DNA from: Candidatus Pyrohabitans jungbluthii
GTDB taxonomy: Archaea > Hydrothermarchaeota > Hydrothermarchaeia > Hydrothermarchaeales > BMS3B
Direction of reading: 5' to 3'
DNA length: 64,000 nucleotides
Assembly: GCA_002010065.2 (NCBI GenBank)
Contig: MTMD02000008.1
Coordinates: 62,001 to 126,000 of the forward strand
Below, one piece after another: positions 7,942 through 16,493 of the stretch (its first letter is position 1; each line of letters starts with the position of its first letter). A program made the position numbers and the translations under genes. Under the pieces are notes generated by a model. The model saw nothing but the letters and a program-made list of their open reading frames with translations. It ran no database searches and was not told where the DNA came from.

Positions 7942-8961
7942 GTGCAGCTGTTAAGCTGGGGAAAGCGATTAATTCTAAACCCCATATACTGGCCTAGCGC
8001 TGCGTCGCTTGCGAGCTTTATAGCACTTATAATATCTGGAATAGCACTGGGCTTCTGGTATGAACCTCACCCAAGCGTCGCCTATGAGAGCATAATATAC
8101 ATTGGAGATTATGTCGCCTTTGGACAGCTAATGTTGAGTGTACATCACTACGCCACCGATGTGCTGATAGCCTCAACCCTCTTGCATCTTATAAGAGTTT
8201 TCTTCATGGGCACTTACAAGGGCAAACTTTACGCCTGGACTGAAGGAAGCTATCTCATCTCCAAGCTCCAGCGCATTCATACCGAGGTAACAGAATTAAA
8301 ACTCGGCAATGCCTGGATAAGTGGCGTGGTGCTTCTTCTGATAACCGTGCTATTCCTCTTCTCCGGCTACCTGCTGCGCTGGGATGAGATAGGCTACTAC
8401 AGTATCCAGATAACCACCTCAATAGTCGCTTACACTCCAGTCATCGGCGACACCCTTCGCAGCCTGATTCTCGGCGGTAGTGAGATAACATCGCGCAGCC
8501 TGGCTAGGTTTTACATCGCCCATGCCATACTTCTCCCCCTCCTCTACCTTCTCTTCCTCGGACTTCATTACTATTACATAAAAAAAGCACGCTTCTACTG
8601 GCTTGAGGTAGGGGTGGGTAGTGTAACTTTGGGCTTTCTTCTGCTGGTGAGTGTTCTTAGTCCCTTTGGACTCGCTGCAAAACCATCTGCAGAGCTTACC
8701 GTGAGCCTAAAGCCACCGTGGCTATTTTTATGGCTCTATGTAATAGAGCGCGGCGTTGGATACATCTCGCCCCGCTTCAACTTTGTGAACATCCTGCTCC
8801 TTCTGAGCATACTCACCCTCCTGTTCCTGGTACCTTACATAGACTCGGGTGAAGAAAAACCTGAAACTAAGAAGAAACGAACCATTGTAGGCATCGCCAG
8901 CCTGACCTTTTTCATACTTCTCTCCATCATCGGCTACCTCTGGGAGGCATCCTCACCCTGA
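7942..8961 (+). CDS. Cytochrome b (b6-like) membrane protein
   Basis: 339 residues, mostly hydrophobic with about eight membrane helices. Helix B carries His68 and His82 (13 residues between) and helix D carries His194 and His209 (14 between), the bis-histidine spacing that holds the two b haems of the cytochrome b/b6 family. A quinol-oxidising or quinone-reducing membrane subunit is the likely role. Starts at GTG 7942 after GCGGTGA; no Rieske protein gene is adjacent. It converges with a small membrane protein and a tri-haem lipoprotein, overlapping the former by 28 bases. Those may be its electron partners (inference). Confidence 0.85.
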   Translation: MQLLSWGKRLILNPIYWPSAASLASFIALIISGIALGFWYEPHPSVAYESIIYIGDYVAFGQLMLSVHHYATDVLIASTLLHLIRVFFMGTYKGKLYAWTEGSYLISKLQRIHTEVTELKLGNAWISGVVLLLITVLFLFSGYLLRWDEIGYYSIQITTSIVAYTPVIGDTLRSLILGGSEITSRSLARFYIAHAILLPLLYLLFLGLHYYYIKKARFYWLEVGVGSVTLGFLLLVSVLSPFGLAAKPSAELTVSLKPPWLFLWLYVIERGVGYISPRFNFVNILLLLSILTLLFLVPYIDSGEEKPETKKKRTIVGIASLTFFILLSIIGYLWEASSP

Positions 8962-9125
8962 AGATACTCTCTGATTATGGCGATGCCAATCCCAACCAGT
9001 ACAAGACCCAGAAAGAAAGCGAAATAGTCCTCCCAGGTGTAAACCTTAACCCCACCTTCATTCTCCATGGCAAATGCTAGAGGGAGTGAGAAAACAAAAG
9101 CCAGCAGCGACAGCGTATTTTTCAT
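8934..9125 (-). CDS. 63-residue membrane protein with signal peptide
   Basis: Starting at the ATG at 9123-9125, the product has a cleavable-looking signal (MKNTLSLLAFVFSLPLAFA), a short extracellular stretch with VYTWEDYF, one membrane helix (FFLGLVLVGIGIAIIREYL) and an acidic/basic tail. It lies 32 bases after the tri-haem cytochrome gene on the same strand and overlaps the cytochrome b gene tail to tail. No family is recognised; the setting suggests a small subunit of an electron-transfer complex. A longer start upstream would run into the cytochrome gene and lose the signal peptide. Confidence 0.6.
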   Translation of the reverse strand: MKNTLSLLAFVFSLPLAFAMENEGGVKVYTWEDYFAFFLGLVLVGIGIAIIREYLQGEDASQR

Positions 9126-9157
9126 AAAATAAAAAAAGAAAGCAGAGTTTTTAAATT

Positions 9158-9526
9158 TTACTGCATTATAGCAGGAAGCTCGTGGCACTTCGTGCAGGTC
9201 GTCTGGATATCGTGGCACTCACTGCAGAAGTTCTTGTGCCCTTCAAACTTCTCAAACGCCTGCTTGTGCAAGCCTGTGCGCATGTCCGCTAAGGCAGGAG
9301 CGTCGTGACACTGATCGCACTTGCCTTCGCCGTGAAGCGCTACCTCTTCATAACCAGGAGCAGCTTCCTCTACAGTCTCCTTGGGTGCCTCTGTTGCTGG
9401 AGGCTGTGTAGCGGCAGGAGCCTCTGTAGCAGGCGCAGGAGCCTTGGTCTCGCCTCCACCACCGGTGCAGCCAGCAAAGGCAAGCACCAACAGTAGTATC
9501 CCTGCAGCAATCACAAACCGTCTCAT
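9158..9526 (-). CDS. Tri-haem c-type cytochrome lipoprotein
   Basis: 122 residues. The N-terminus is a lipoprotein signal ending in the lipobox FAGC, followed by an Ala/Pro/Glu/Thr-rich linker (about 25-55). The C-terminal half has three CXXCH haem motifs: CDQCH, CSECH and CTKCH. The protein should sit outside the cell, lipid-anchored, passing electrons. CTTAAGGAGGAGA lies just before the ATG. It heads a two-gene unit with the 63-residue membrane protein, convergent with cytochrome b. Confidence 0.93.
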   Translation of the reverse strand: MRRFVIAAGILLLVLAFAGCTGGGGETKAPAPATEAPAATQPPATEAPKETVEEAAPGYEEVALHGEGKCDQCHDAPALADMRTGLHKQAFEKFEGHKNFCSECHDIQTTCTKCHELPAIMQ

Positions 9527-9663
9527 GTTTTCTCCTCCTTAAGTTTCCGTTCCATCATGACTACTTTCAATATAAATAAGTTTCGTGTAGATTCCGTATC
9601 TGTAGAGAACGAATATTTTTCGCTAGGCGCGTGTTGTACCACAAGCCATACCTATCCACAAAC

Positions 9664-9718
9664 TTTATATAGAAGTTCAAAAACATAGGTAAAGGAAAAA
9701 GTTACTTAATGTAACTTT
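9664..9718 (+). promoter_or_regulatory. Thermosome promoter with GTTAC-N5-GTAAC operator
   Basis: A TATA box TTTATATA (9664-9671) is followed at 9698-9718 by the perfect inverted repeat AAAGTTAC-TTAAT-GTAACTTT, placed where transcription should begin. The layout recalls the CTAAC-N5-GTTAG operator reported for the heat-shock regulator HSR1 of Archaeoglobus fulgidus (from memory), but the half-site differs. Heat-shock repression of the chaperonin is the likely purpose (inference). Confidence 0.6.
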
Positions 9719-9744
9719 AACCCTTTGAAAATGGAGGTGAATAA

Positions 9745-11397
9745 ATGGTAGCACAGCTAGGTGGACAGCCAGTTTTAATACTCTCTGACAAGGCGCAGAG
9801 AACCTATGGCAGAGATGCGCAGCGCAGCAATATACTTGCGGCGCGCATAATCGCCGAGATAGTGAAATCAACGCTGGGTCCAAGAGGAATGGACAAGATG
9901 CTCGTGGACAGCATAGGCGACGTCGTGGTTACCAACGATGGTGTAACCATACTCAAAGAGATGGAGGTCGAGCATCCCGCTGCGAAGATGATGGTCGAAG
10001 TGGCGAAGACGCAGGAGGATGAGGTTGGCGACGGCACTACCACGAGCGTTGTAATTGCCGGCGAGCTTCTCAAAAAGGCTGAGGAGCTTTTAGACCAGGA
10101 TGTTCATCCCACAGTTATCGCCAAGGGCTACCGCATGGCGGCTGAGAAGGCAGAGGAAATCCTGAATAGCATGGCTGTGGATATCGACATAAGCGATGAC
10201 GAACTTTTGAAGAAGGTTGCATCCACGGCGATGACCGGCAAGGGTGCCGAGAAGGCTAAGGATTACCTGGCAGAGCTGGTTGTTAAGGCAGTTAAAGCTG
10301 TTGCCGAAGAGATGAATGGTGAGATAAGCATCGACGCGGACCACATTAAGATTGAGAAGAAGGTCGGCGGAGGAATAGAGGATACCCAGCTGATACAGGG
10401 CGTTATTATCGACAAGGAACGCGTACATCCAGGAATGCCGCGCAAAGTTAAAGATGCCAAGATAGCACTCATAAATGCTCCGATTGAGATTGAGAAGACA
10501 GAGTTCGACGCAGAGATACGCATAACCGATCCGAACCAGCTTCAGGCTTTTCTCGACGAGGAGGAGCGCATGCTCCGCGATATGGTGGAGAAGGTTAAAG
10601 CGAGCGGAGCCAATGTGCTCTTCTGCCAGAAGGGTATAGACGACCTGGCGCAGCACTTCCTTGCCAAAGAGGGGATCTTTGCTGTGCGCAGGGTGAAGAA
10701 GAGCGACATGGAGAAGCTCTCCCGCGCCACAGGGGCGAGGATAGTGACCAGCATAGACGACCTCAGCAGCGACGACCTTGGCTATGCAGGCGTAGTGGAA
10801 GAGGTTAAGATCGGCGACGACGAGATGGTGTTTGTGCGCGAGTGCCGCGATCCTAAGTCGGTGAGCATCCTCATCCGCGGTGGCAGTGAGCACATAACCA
10901 GTGAGGTTGAGCGCGCCATAGAGGACTGCCTTGGCGTTGTGCCGGCTGCGATTAGGGACAAGAAGATAGTGCCCGGCGGAGGCGCGCCAGAGATAGAGGT
11001 GGCGAGCAAGCTGCGCGACTACGCTAAAACTGTAGGCGGGAGAGAGCAGCTCGCAATAGAAGCCTTTGCCGATGCTCTTGAAGTCATACCACGCGCCCTC
11101 GCTGAGAACGCTGGCCTTGACCCAATAGACATGCTGGTCGACCTGCGCTCAAGACATGAGAAGGAAGGGCCAAACTACGGACTCAATGTTTACAAGGGCG
11201 AGGCTGTGGACATGTTAAAGGAGGGCGTGGTTGAGCCTCTCCGCGTCAAAACCCAGGCGATTGCCAGCGCCAGCGAGGTTGCTGTGATGATTCTGCGCAT
11301 CGATGACGTCATCGCTGCCAAGGGGCTGAGCAAAGAAGAGGCAGGCGGAGAAGGCGGAGAGATGGGTGGCATGGGCGGCGGCATGCCCATGATGTAA
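9745..11397 (+). CDS. ths: Thermosome (group II chaperonin) subunit
   Basis: 550 residues. Signature stretches are [13 protein letters not shown], the ATP-binding [15 protein letters not shown], the apical domain in the middle third, and [10 protein letters not shown] near the C-terminus. The chain ends in a Gly/Met-rich tail ([10 protein letters not shown]), as is usual for thermosomes. It forms the double-ring chaperonin of archaea. GGAGGTGAATAA precedes the ATG. It is the only chaperonin gene in the window. Its promoter carries a strong inverted repeat. Confidence 0.98.
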   Translation: MVAQLGGQPVLILSDKAQRTYGRDAQRSNILAARIIAEIVKSTLGPRGMDKMLVDSIGDVVVTNDGVTILKEMEVEHPAAKMMVEVAKTQEDEVGDGTTTSVVIAGELLKKAEELLDQDVHPTVIAKGYRMAAEKAEEILNSMAVDIDISDDELLKKVASTAMTGKGAEKAKDYLAELVVKAVKAVAEEMNGEISIDADHIKIEKKVGGGIEDTQLIQGVIIDKERVHPGMPRKVKDAKIALINAPIEIEKTEFDAEIRITDPNQLQAFLDEEERMLRDMVEKVKASGANVLFCQKGIDDLAQHFLAKEGIFAVRRVKKSDMEKLSRATGARIVTSIDDLSSDDLGYAGVVEEVKIGDDEMVFVRECRDPKSVSILIRGGSEHITSEVERAIEDCLGVVPAAIRDKKIVPGGGAPEIEVASKLRDYAKTVGGREQLAIEAFADALEVIPRALAENAGLDPIDMLVDLRSRHEKEGPNYGLNVYKGEAVDMLKEGVVEPLRVKTQAIASASEVAVMILRIDDVIAAKGLSKEEAGGEGGEMGGMGGGMPMM

Positions 11398-12069
11398 TCA
11401 CAGCATGCCTTGATGCAGAGCAGTGCCAATTAATGCGCCGCTTACGCCTAGGCTTTCAAGCCTGGGCAGGTCTTCCTTTTTTATCCCCCCAGCGGCATAC
11501 AGCCGCGTCTTTTCTTTTTTCTGTTTATTTATCTTTTTGAGTGTTTTCCAGGGGACACTGTTGAGCGTGCCCACGCGTGAGAGGTCAAGGTAGATTATCC
11601 TCGTCACACCGACTTTTTCGAGCACTTTAAAGGCATCTATTGGCGAAGCTGGCAGAAAGGGCGAAAGTACCTCACCATCCTTAACATCCAGGCTTGCGAA
11701 TAGCTCATCTCCCCACCTCGCAACGCTCGCCTCAAAAACCTCTACGCTCTGCGCTGTCTCTGTGCCTATCACAGGGATGCATCCCAGCTGAGAAGCAAGC
11801 TCCAGCTCATCCTCGCTTCTTACGCCGTAGTCGAGAAGCACCTTTTTCAGTGAGGCAAGCTTTTCAAGGATCTCAAGGTTAGGCGAACGGCGCATTATCG
11901 CGTCGAGGTCTGCGACGTAAAGCTCTGGGTAGGGCAGGTTCCGGGCTATCTCAACAGGAGAGCTGCTCTTCGCGAAGACGCTTTTAAGCTCCCTGTAGCG
12001 ATGGCGTTCCCCACGAACTGCGTGCACAGCCTTGCCGTGCATTATGTCGAGGACAGGGATTATTTTCAT
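11398..12069 (-). CDS. HisA/HisF-related (beta/alpha)8-barrel protein
   Basis: 223 residues from the ATG at 12067-12069 (a TTG at 12099 would add ten). It starts MKIIPVLDIMHGKAVHAVRG, as HisA does, and ends with AAGGIKKEDLPRLESLGVSGALIGTALH, the phosphate-binding end of the barrel. It is shorter and more divergent than true HisA and resembles the hisA/hisF-related family known from methanogens and Archaeoglobus, whose substrate is unproven. It is convergent with the thermosome gene, touching its stop, and divergent from hel308. Confidence 0.75.
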   Translation of the reverse strand: MKIIPVLDIMHGKAVHAVRGERHRYRELKSVFAKSSSPVEIARNLPYPELYVADLDAIMRRSPNLEILEKLASLKKVLLDYGVRSEDELELASQLGCIPVIGTETAQSVEVFEASVARWGDELFASLDVKDGEVLSPFLPASPIDAFKVLEKVGVTRIIYLDLSRVGTLNSVPWKTLKKINKQKKEKTRLYAAGGIKKEDLPRLESLGVSGALIGTALHQGML

Positions 12070-12130
12070 CTTATCGTAAATCAGTAGTAGCCTGCGCAAG
12101 GGTTTTTATCTCAGAAAATAAAACCAGTGT

Positions 12131-14359
12131 ATGCGCATCGAGCAGCTCCTTGAGCAGGGACTTCCGAGGCAGGTGGTTGAGCTTCTGCGCGAGCAGGGCA
12201 TAGAAAAGCTATTTCCGCCGCAGGAGGAGTCAATAAAGCGGGGGCTGCTCAGCTTGAAGAAAAATTTCGTCGTGGCTGTGCCCACCGCCAGCGGAAAGAC
12301 GTTAATCGCCGAACTTCTAATGCTGCGGAGCCTTCTGGAGCGAGGGGGGAAGTGCCTCTACATCGTCCCGTTAAAAGCTCTCGCTTCGGAAAAGCTTGAG
12401 GAGTTCAGGAAGTACGAAAAGCTTGGGGTAAAGGTGGGCGTCACCACAGGCGACTACGACGCCAGCGACGAGTGGCTGGGAAGCTACGATATAATTGTCA
12501 CCACAAGTGAGAAGGCAGACTCGCTGATACGCCACCGTACCTCGTGGCTAAGCGAGGTTAATGTCGTGGTCGCCGACGAGGTGCACCTGATCCACGACTC
12601 CTCTCGCGGCCCAACGCTTGAGGTAACCCTCGCCAGGCTGCGCCACCTCTCAGAGAATTTAATAATCCTAGCGCTGAGCGCTACGATAAGCAACGCTAAC
12701 GAGATCGCCTCGTGGCTAAACGCAGAGCTTGTAGAAAGCGAGTGGCGTCCTGTTAAGCTGCGCGAAGGGGTTTACCACGCGGGCGAAATTCTCTTTACTG
12801 ACTCCTCCAGGCGAGGTATCGACGCAAGCTATGCGAACGAGGCGCTCAACCTTGCGCTGGATACTGTAAAAGAAGGCGGTCAAAGCCTGGTGTTTGTGAA
12901 TACTCGCCGTGGTGCTGAGCGCTTTGCTACCGAGGCTGCGCCGAAGGTGAAGAGGCTGCTCAGCGAGGCGGAGAAGGAGGAGCTTAAGGAAATCGCCCAG
13001 CGTGTGCTTCATGTGCTCGCTGAGCCAACGCGGATTTGCAGGCGGCTGAGCAAAGCCGTGGCAGGAGGCGCGGCGTTTCATCACGCAGGCTTAGCTCCGG
13101 AGCAGCGCAGGCTGATTGAGCATGCGTTCAGGCGGAATTTAATTAAGGTGCTCGCAGCTACGCCAACTCTGGCTGCGGGTGTAAACCTCCCTGCAAGGCG
13201 GGTGGTAATCCGCGACTATCGCCGCTATGATTCTTCGCTTGGCTACGTGGAGATACCTGTGATGGAGATAAAGCAGATGGCTGGGAGAGCGGGCAGGCCG
13301 CGCTACGACAGGTACGGCGAGGCTATACTCGTAGCGAGGGCCGAGGAGGAGCGGGATTTTCTGCTTGAGCGCTACCTCTTGGCTGAGCCAGAGCGTGTTT
13401 ACTCTAAGCTAGCGGCGCTGCCAGCGCTTAGAATGCACATCTTAGCAAGCATTGCCACCGGCTACGCGAGCAGCTTCTCAGGCTTGGTGGACTTCTTCTC
13501 AAAAACCTTCTACGGGCATCAGCAGGAGGCGTACACCCTGGAAAGCTCCCTGCTCAGCGTGCTCGAGTTTCTTGAGCACGAGGGTTTTCTGCAGGAGGAA
13601 GAGGAGAAAATTGTGGCAACCCCCTTCGGAAAGCGGGTGAGCGAGCTTTACATAGACCCCCTGAGCGCTGTCACCCTGCGCAATGCACTTGAGAGAGCAG
13701 AGAGCGTAGCTACAGAGGCGATTTCCTATCTTCATGCGATTGCGAGATGCTCAGAACTTGGCACCCTGTACCTGAGGAAGGGCGAGTATGAGGAGTATCT
13801 CCCAAAGCTTCTGGAGCAGGAGAGGTACCTGCTCTTTCCGCTGCCCTCGCAGTATTACGAGGCTTACGCCTTCGAGCACTTCCTTGCAGAATTCAAAACA
13901 GCGCTCTTCCTGCACGACTGGATTGAAGAGCGGAGTGAGGAATACCTGCTGGAGAGGTACAACCTAGCCCCTGGCGATATTCACAGCAGGGTGGAGATAG
14001 CCGAGTGGCTGCTCTACGCTATGGAGGAGATAGCCAGGCTCTTTAATTTTAAAAAGAGGGAGGAGATCTCAAGGTTGAGGCTAAGAGTGAAGCACGGCAT
14101 TCGCGAAGAGCTTCTGGAGCTGGTGAGCCTCAAGGGCATAGGCAGGGCAAGGGCGAGGAAGCTTTACACCAGATTTAAAACTCTGGAGGAGCTCAGAAAG
14201 GCGAGCTTGAAGGATATAGCCTCTGTGCCCCTGATTGGAGAAAAGCTCGCTGCCAGCATAAAGGCACAGCTTGGCGAGAAGGTTACCCGAAGTCCCGCTT
14301 CAGGTAACGAAGTTAAGGCCACAAAGACGACGAAGCAGAGCACCCTCACAGGCTTCTGA
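12131..14359 (+). CDS. hel308: Ski2-type DNA helicase Hel308 (Hjm)
   Basis: 742 residues. Motif I is PTASGKT (51-57), motif II DEVH (149-152), motif III SATIS and motif VI QMAGRAGRP. A winged helix, ratchet domain and C-terminal helix-hairpin-helix (SLKGIGRARARKLY and VPLIGEKLA) follow, as in Hel308. It unwinds lagging strands at stalled forks. The last seven residues, QSTLTGF, look like a PCNA-binding PIP box, consistent with replication-fork loading (inference from the motif). Its 3' end overlaps the convergent deacetylase/epimerase gene by 14 bases. Confidence 0.95.
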   Translation: MRIEQLLEQGLPRQVVELLREQGIEKLFPPQEESIKRGLLSLKKNFVVAVPTASGKTLIAELLMLRSLLERGGKCLYIVPLKALASEKLEEFRKYEKLGVKVGVTTGDYDASDEWLGSYDIIVTTSEKADSLIRHRTSWLSEVNVVVADEVHLIHDSSRGPTLEVTLARLRHLSENLIILALSATISNANEIASWLNAELVESEWRPVKLREGVYHAGEILFTDSSRRGIDASYANEALNLALDTVKEGGQSLVFVNTRRGAERFATEAAPKVKRLLSEAEKEELKEIAQRVLHVLAEPTRICRRLSKAVAGGAAFHHAGLAPEQRRLIEHAFRRNLIKVLAATPTLAAGVNLPARRVVIRDYRRYDSSLGYVEIPVMEIKQMAGRAGRPRYDRYGEAILVARAEEERDFLLERYLLAEPERVYSKLAALPALRMHILASIATGYASSFSGLVDFFSKTFYGHQQEAYTLESSLLSVLEFLEHEGFLQEEEEKIVATPFGKRVSELYIDPLSAVTLRNALERAESVATEAISYLHAIARCSELGTLYLRKGEYEEYLPKLLEQERYLLFPLPSQYYEAYAFEHFLAEFKTALFLHDWIEERSEEYLLERYNLAPGDIHSRVEIAEWLLYAMEEIARLFNFKKREEISRLRLRVKHGIREELLELVSLKGIGRARARKLYTRFKTLEELRKASLKDIASVPLIGEKLAASIKAQLGEKVTRSPASGNEVKATKTTKQSTLTGF

Positions 14360-16457
14360 GCCAGCGCTCGTGGTACTCCTGGAATATCTCTTCCCCGGTC
14401 AGGTTGTACATAACCTGCATCTGCCACACGTGCATCTTATGGTAGTGCCGGTTTGCTTTATTTCCAAGGGCGTCGTAGTAGCTCCAGCCCCCGGCGTCGT
14501 ACTCGGGAAGAAATTTTATAAGTGCCTCAACTCCGCGCTGGTAAAGCTTCTCAGCCTCGCTGCTGTTGAAGTAGTCTGCATACTCCTTAAGCCAGAGGAG
14601 GGTGGTAATGAAGCCATTGAGAACATAGGGCGGCTCCTCTTTCACATACTCCGGATACCAGTAGTAGCCATCTCTGAGCTTTAGAAGACCTCCTTTCTCC
14701 ACTGGCACTGAAAACGCCTTAAGAGCCTTCTCTGAAGCCACCCTGTACTTCTCTTCCCCAGTGTACTTATAAGCCAGCATCAGTGCCTTGAGTATCCCTG
14801 CCTGACATAAGCTACCCCGCCAGCCTCTTTCAAGGTCGTAACCTGGCCAGGGGAAGGGGTACTCCCATATCAGGTAATCGCCTTTATCCACCGAGGTGTT
14901 CAGAAGGTAGTCCACAAGAAAAAGCGCCCTGGAGAGGTTCTCCTCGCTGCCCGTCTTTTCATACGCATAGAAAGCCTCTCTTGCAGCCTGGGCTATGCCA
15001 TGGGGAGCAGGCTGATAGCCGAGGTAAACACCGTCCACTGTGCCGTAGTAAATTAGGGGAATTTCACCTTCAACCAGGCTGTACTTTTTAACCTTTGAAG
15101 GCGAGGTAACGCCGATCTGAAGGGCGTATTCCCTGGAGAGGTAGGCAAACCTTAGCCTCTCGCAGGCGTCTTTAGCATTGAGGGCTTTTTTCAGGTAGGG
15201 CGTCTCTCCCAGAGCTTTTGCATCCTCTAAAGCCATGAAGGAGAACTCTTCAAGGTTTACCAATGCGTTAAGAAGTTCGCAGCGAAGCTTCGCCGGTGCC
15301 GTGCCCTTGCTATGCCTGGGATCGAGCAGGGCTTCAGGGGTTATCCCAGAAAGTCTGCCACGGTTGAGCACAACCACCTTACTAAAACCCTCCTCGGGCT
15401 CTCTGCCAATGGGAGAATAGTACACCACCACATCGTAGCTCTCCAGCTCAGAGAGGTTTGCTCTCTCCACCTTTAGCCCATAGCTCCTCAGAGCATAGAG
15501 GAGAAAACTTTCGTCGTTGAAGCTCTCCTTATTCGGGTTGTAATCCTCTCTTGGTTCAACAACTATGCCAACCTTGGGAGAGAACTCAAAGGGATTCTTT
15601 CCCAGCACGGGCACATAGCTGGCGATTTCACTGGCAGTTATAAACCTCACACCGGGCTTTGATTTAATGTACCTGATATTTTCTCTGAGAATTTTTATGG
15701 ACTCGTGATTCCAGTTTGTGGTGTGCAGCAGAGCAACAGCCACCACGGGGCCTTCCTCTTTCGCTGCTTGGTAAATATAATCAAAGCTTTTCATGTAGTG
15801 TTTGTTTATCTTCCTGGCCTTATACATGGGGTACTCAGGAAACCCACCTGTTATTATTAAACTCGTGGGCAGTAAGCTAAGGTTCTCCCTTATCAAAACT
15901 GGAAAGAAGGCTTTAGTTCTTGGGCTGGCGTAAATCTGGGGTGTGAGGTCGTAGCTTATGCCAGCCTCGCTCAGCACATCCCTCGTGGTCTCTCCTTCCA
16001 TGAGAGTTGGTGCTCTGAAAACTTTCCCTGAGTAATTGAAGTGCTGTTTAATCCAGGATATTGAGGAGAAAATTCTTTTCCTCTGCTGCTCTCTTTCCTG
16101 GAAGGTAAACTTCGCATGTCTGTCGCAGTGCAGCGATATGGGGTACTCGTTAACCCTCCCCACAACACTCAGGTTGTTTTTTACCGCCTCCCGCCAGTCA
16201 TCCACGGGCATTAAAATCTCCACCTTCCCCTTCAGTCCCTCCTCTTCAAAGATATCAAGCATTGCATCAAGAATGCCTCCGTGTATCCCGAGCAGGTCGT
16301 CCTTCTCCTCGGCGTCAACAGTTAAAACTAGGTAGAGCACAGGCGTGTGCACTGAGGTTTCGTCTTCATAAGAGGTTGTTTCAGGTGTTTCTAATTCTTC
16401 TCTGGCAGAGATTAAAATTATTAGAATAATCAGGATAATCAGCAATTTTTTTCTCAT
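14346..16457 (-). CDS. Exported polysaccharide deacetylase / glucuronyl C5-epimerase fusion
   Basis: 703 residues with an N-terminal signal or anchor (MRKKLLIILIILIILIS). Residues ~40-260 form a NodB-type deacetylase: LVLTVDAEE, the metal motif HCDRH, FRAP and LLHTTNW. A Rossmann-like middle part (~280-380) is unassigned. The C-terminal ~230 residues match the D-glucuronyl C5-epimerase alpha-toroid: GYQPAPHGIAQAA, GDYLIWEYPFPWPGY, YVLNGFITTLLWLKEY and GGWSYYDALGNKANRHYHKM. De-N-acetylation followed by uronic-acid epimerisation of a surface glycan is implied (inference). A hairpin covers the ribosome binding site. Confidence 0.8.
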   Translation of the reverse strand: MRKKLLIILIILIILISAREELETPETTSYEDETSVHTPVLYLVLTVDAEEKDDLLGIHGGILDAMLDIFEEEGLKGKVEILMPVDDWREAVKNNLSVVGRVNEYPISLHCDRHAKFTFQEREQQRKRIFSSISWIKQHFNYSGKVFRAPTLMEGETTRDVLSEAGISYDLTPQIYASPRTKAFFPVLIRENLSLLPTSLIITGGFPEYPMYKARKINKHYMKSFDYIYQAAKEEGPVVAVALLHTTNWNHESIKILRENIRYIKSKPGVRFITASEIASYVPVLGKNPFEFSPKVGIVVEPREDYNPNKESFNDESFLLYALRSYGLKVERANLSELESYDVVVYYSPIGREPEEGFSKVVVLNRGRLSGITPEALLDPRHSKGTAPAKLRCELLNALVNLEEFSFMALEDAKALGETPYLKKALNAKDACERLRFAYLSREYALQIGVTSPSKVKKYSLVEGEIPLIYYGTVDGVYLGYQPAPHGIAQAAREAFYAYEKTGSEENLSRALFLVDYLLNTSVDKGDYLIWEYPFPWPGYDLERGWRGSLCQAGILKALMLAYKYTGEEKYRVASEKALKAFSVPVEKGGLLKLRDGYYWYPEYVKEEPPYVLNGFITTLLWLKEYADYFNSSEAEKLYQRGVEALIKFLPEYDAGGWSYYDALGNKANRHYHKMHVWQMQVMYNLTGEEIFQEYHERWLRSL

Positions 16458-16460
16458 AAC

Positions 16461-16478
16461 CCTCCTTCAAAAAGGAGG
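16461..16478 (-). promoter_or_regulatory. Hairpin occluding the ribosome binding site
   Basis: In the minus-strand transcript CCTCCTT-TTTG-AAGGAGG folds perfectly, and its 3' arm is the Shine-Dalgarno sequence, ending three bases before the ATG of the deacetylase/epimerase gene. Seven base pairs around a four-base loop would hide the ribosome site until melted, which could act as a thermosensor or limit expression. Related sequence occurs at 33137 and 35525. Confidence 0.45.
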
Positions 16479-16493
16479 CGACTATAAACCTTT

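Noticed and set aside
10090-10893. A long minus-strand frame inside the thermosome gene
   Set aside because: It is the mirror of a strongly conserved plus-strand gene, with no ribosome site and no recognisable family.
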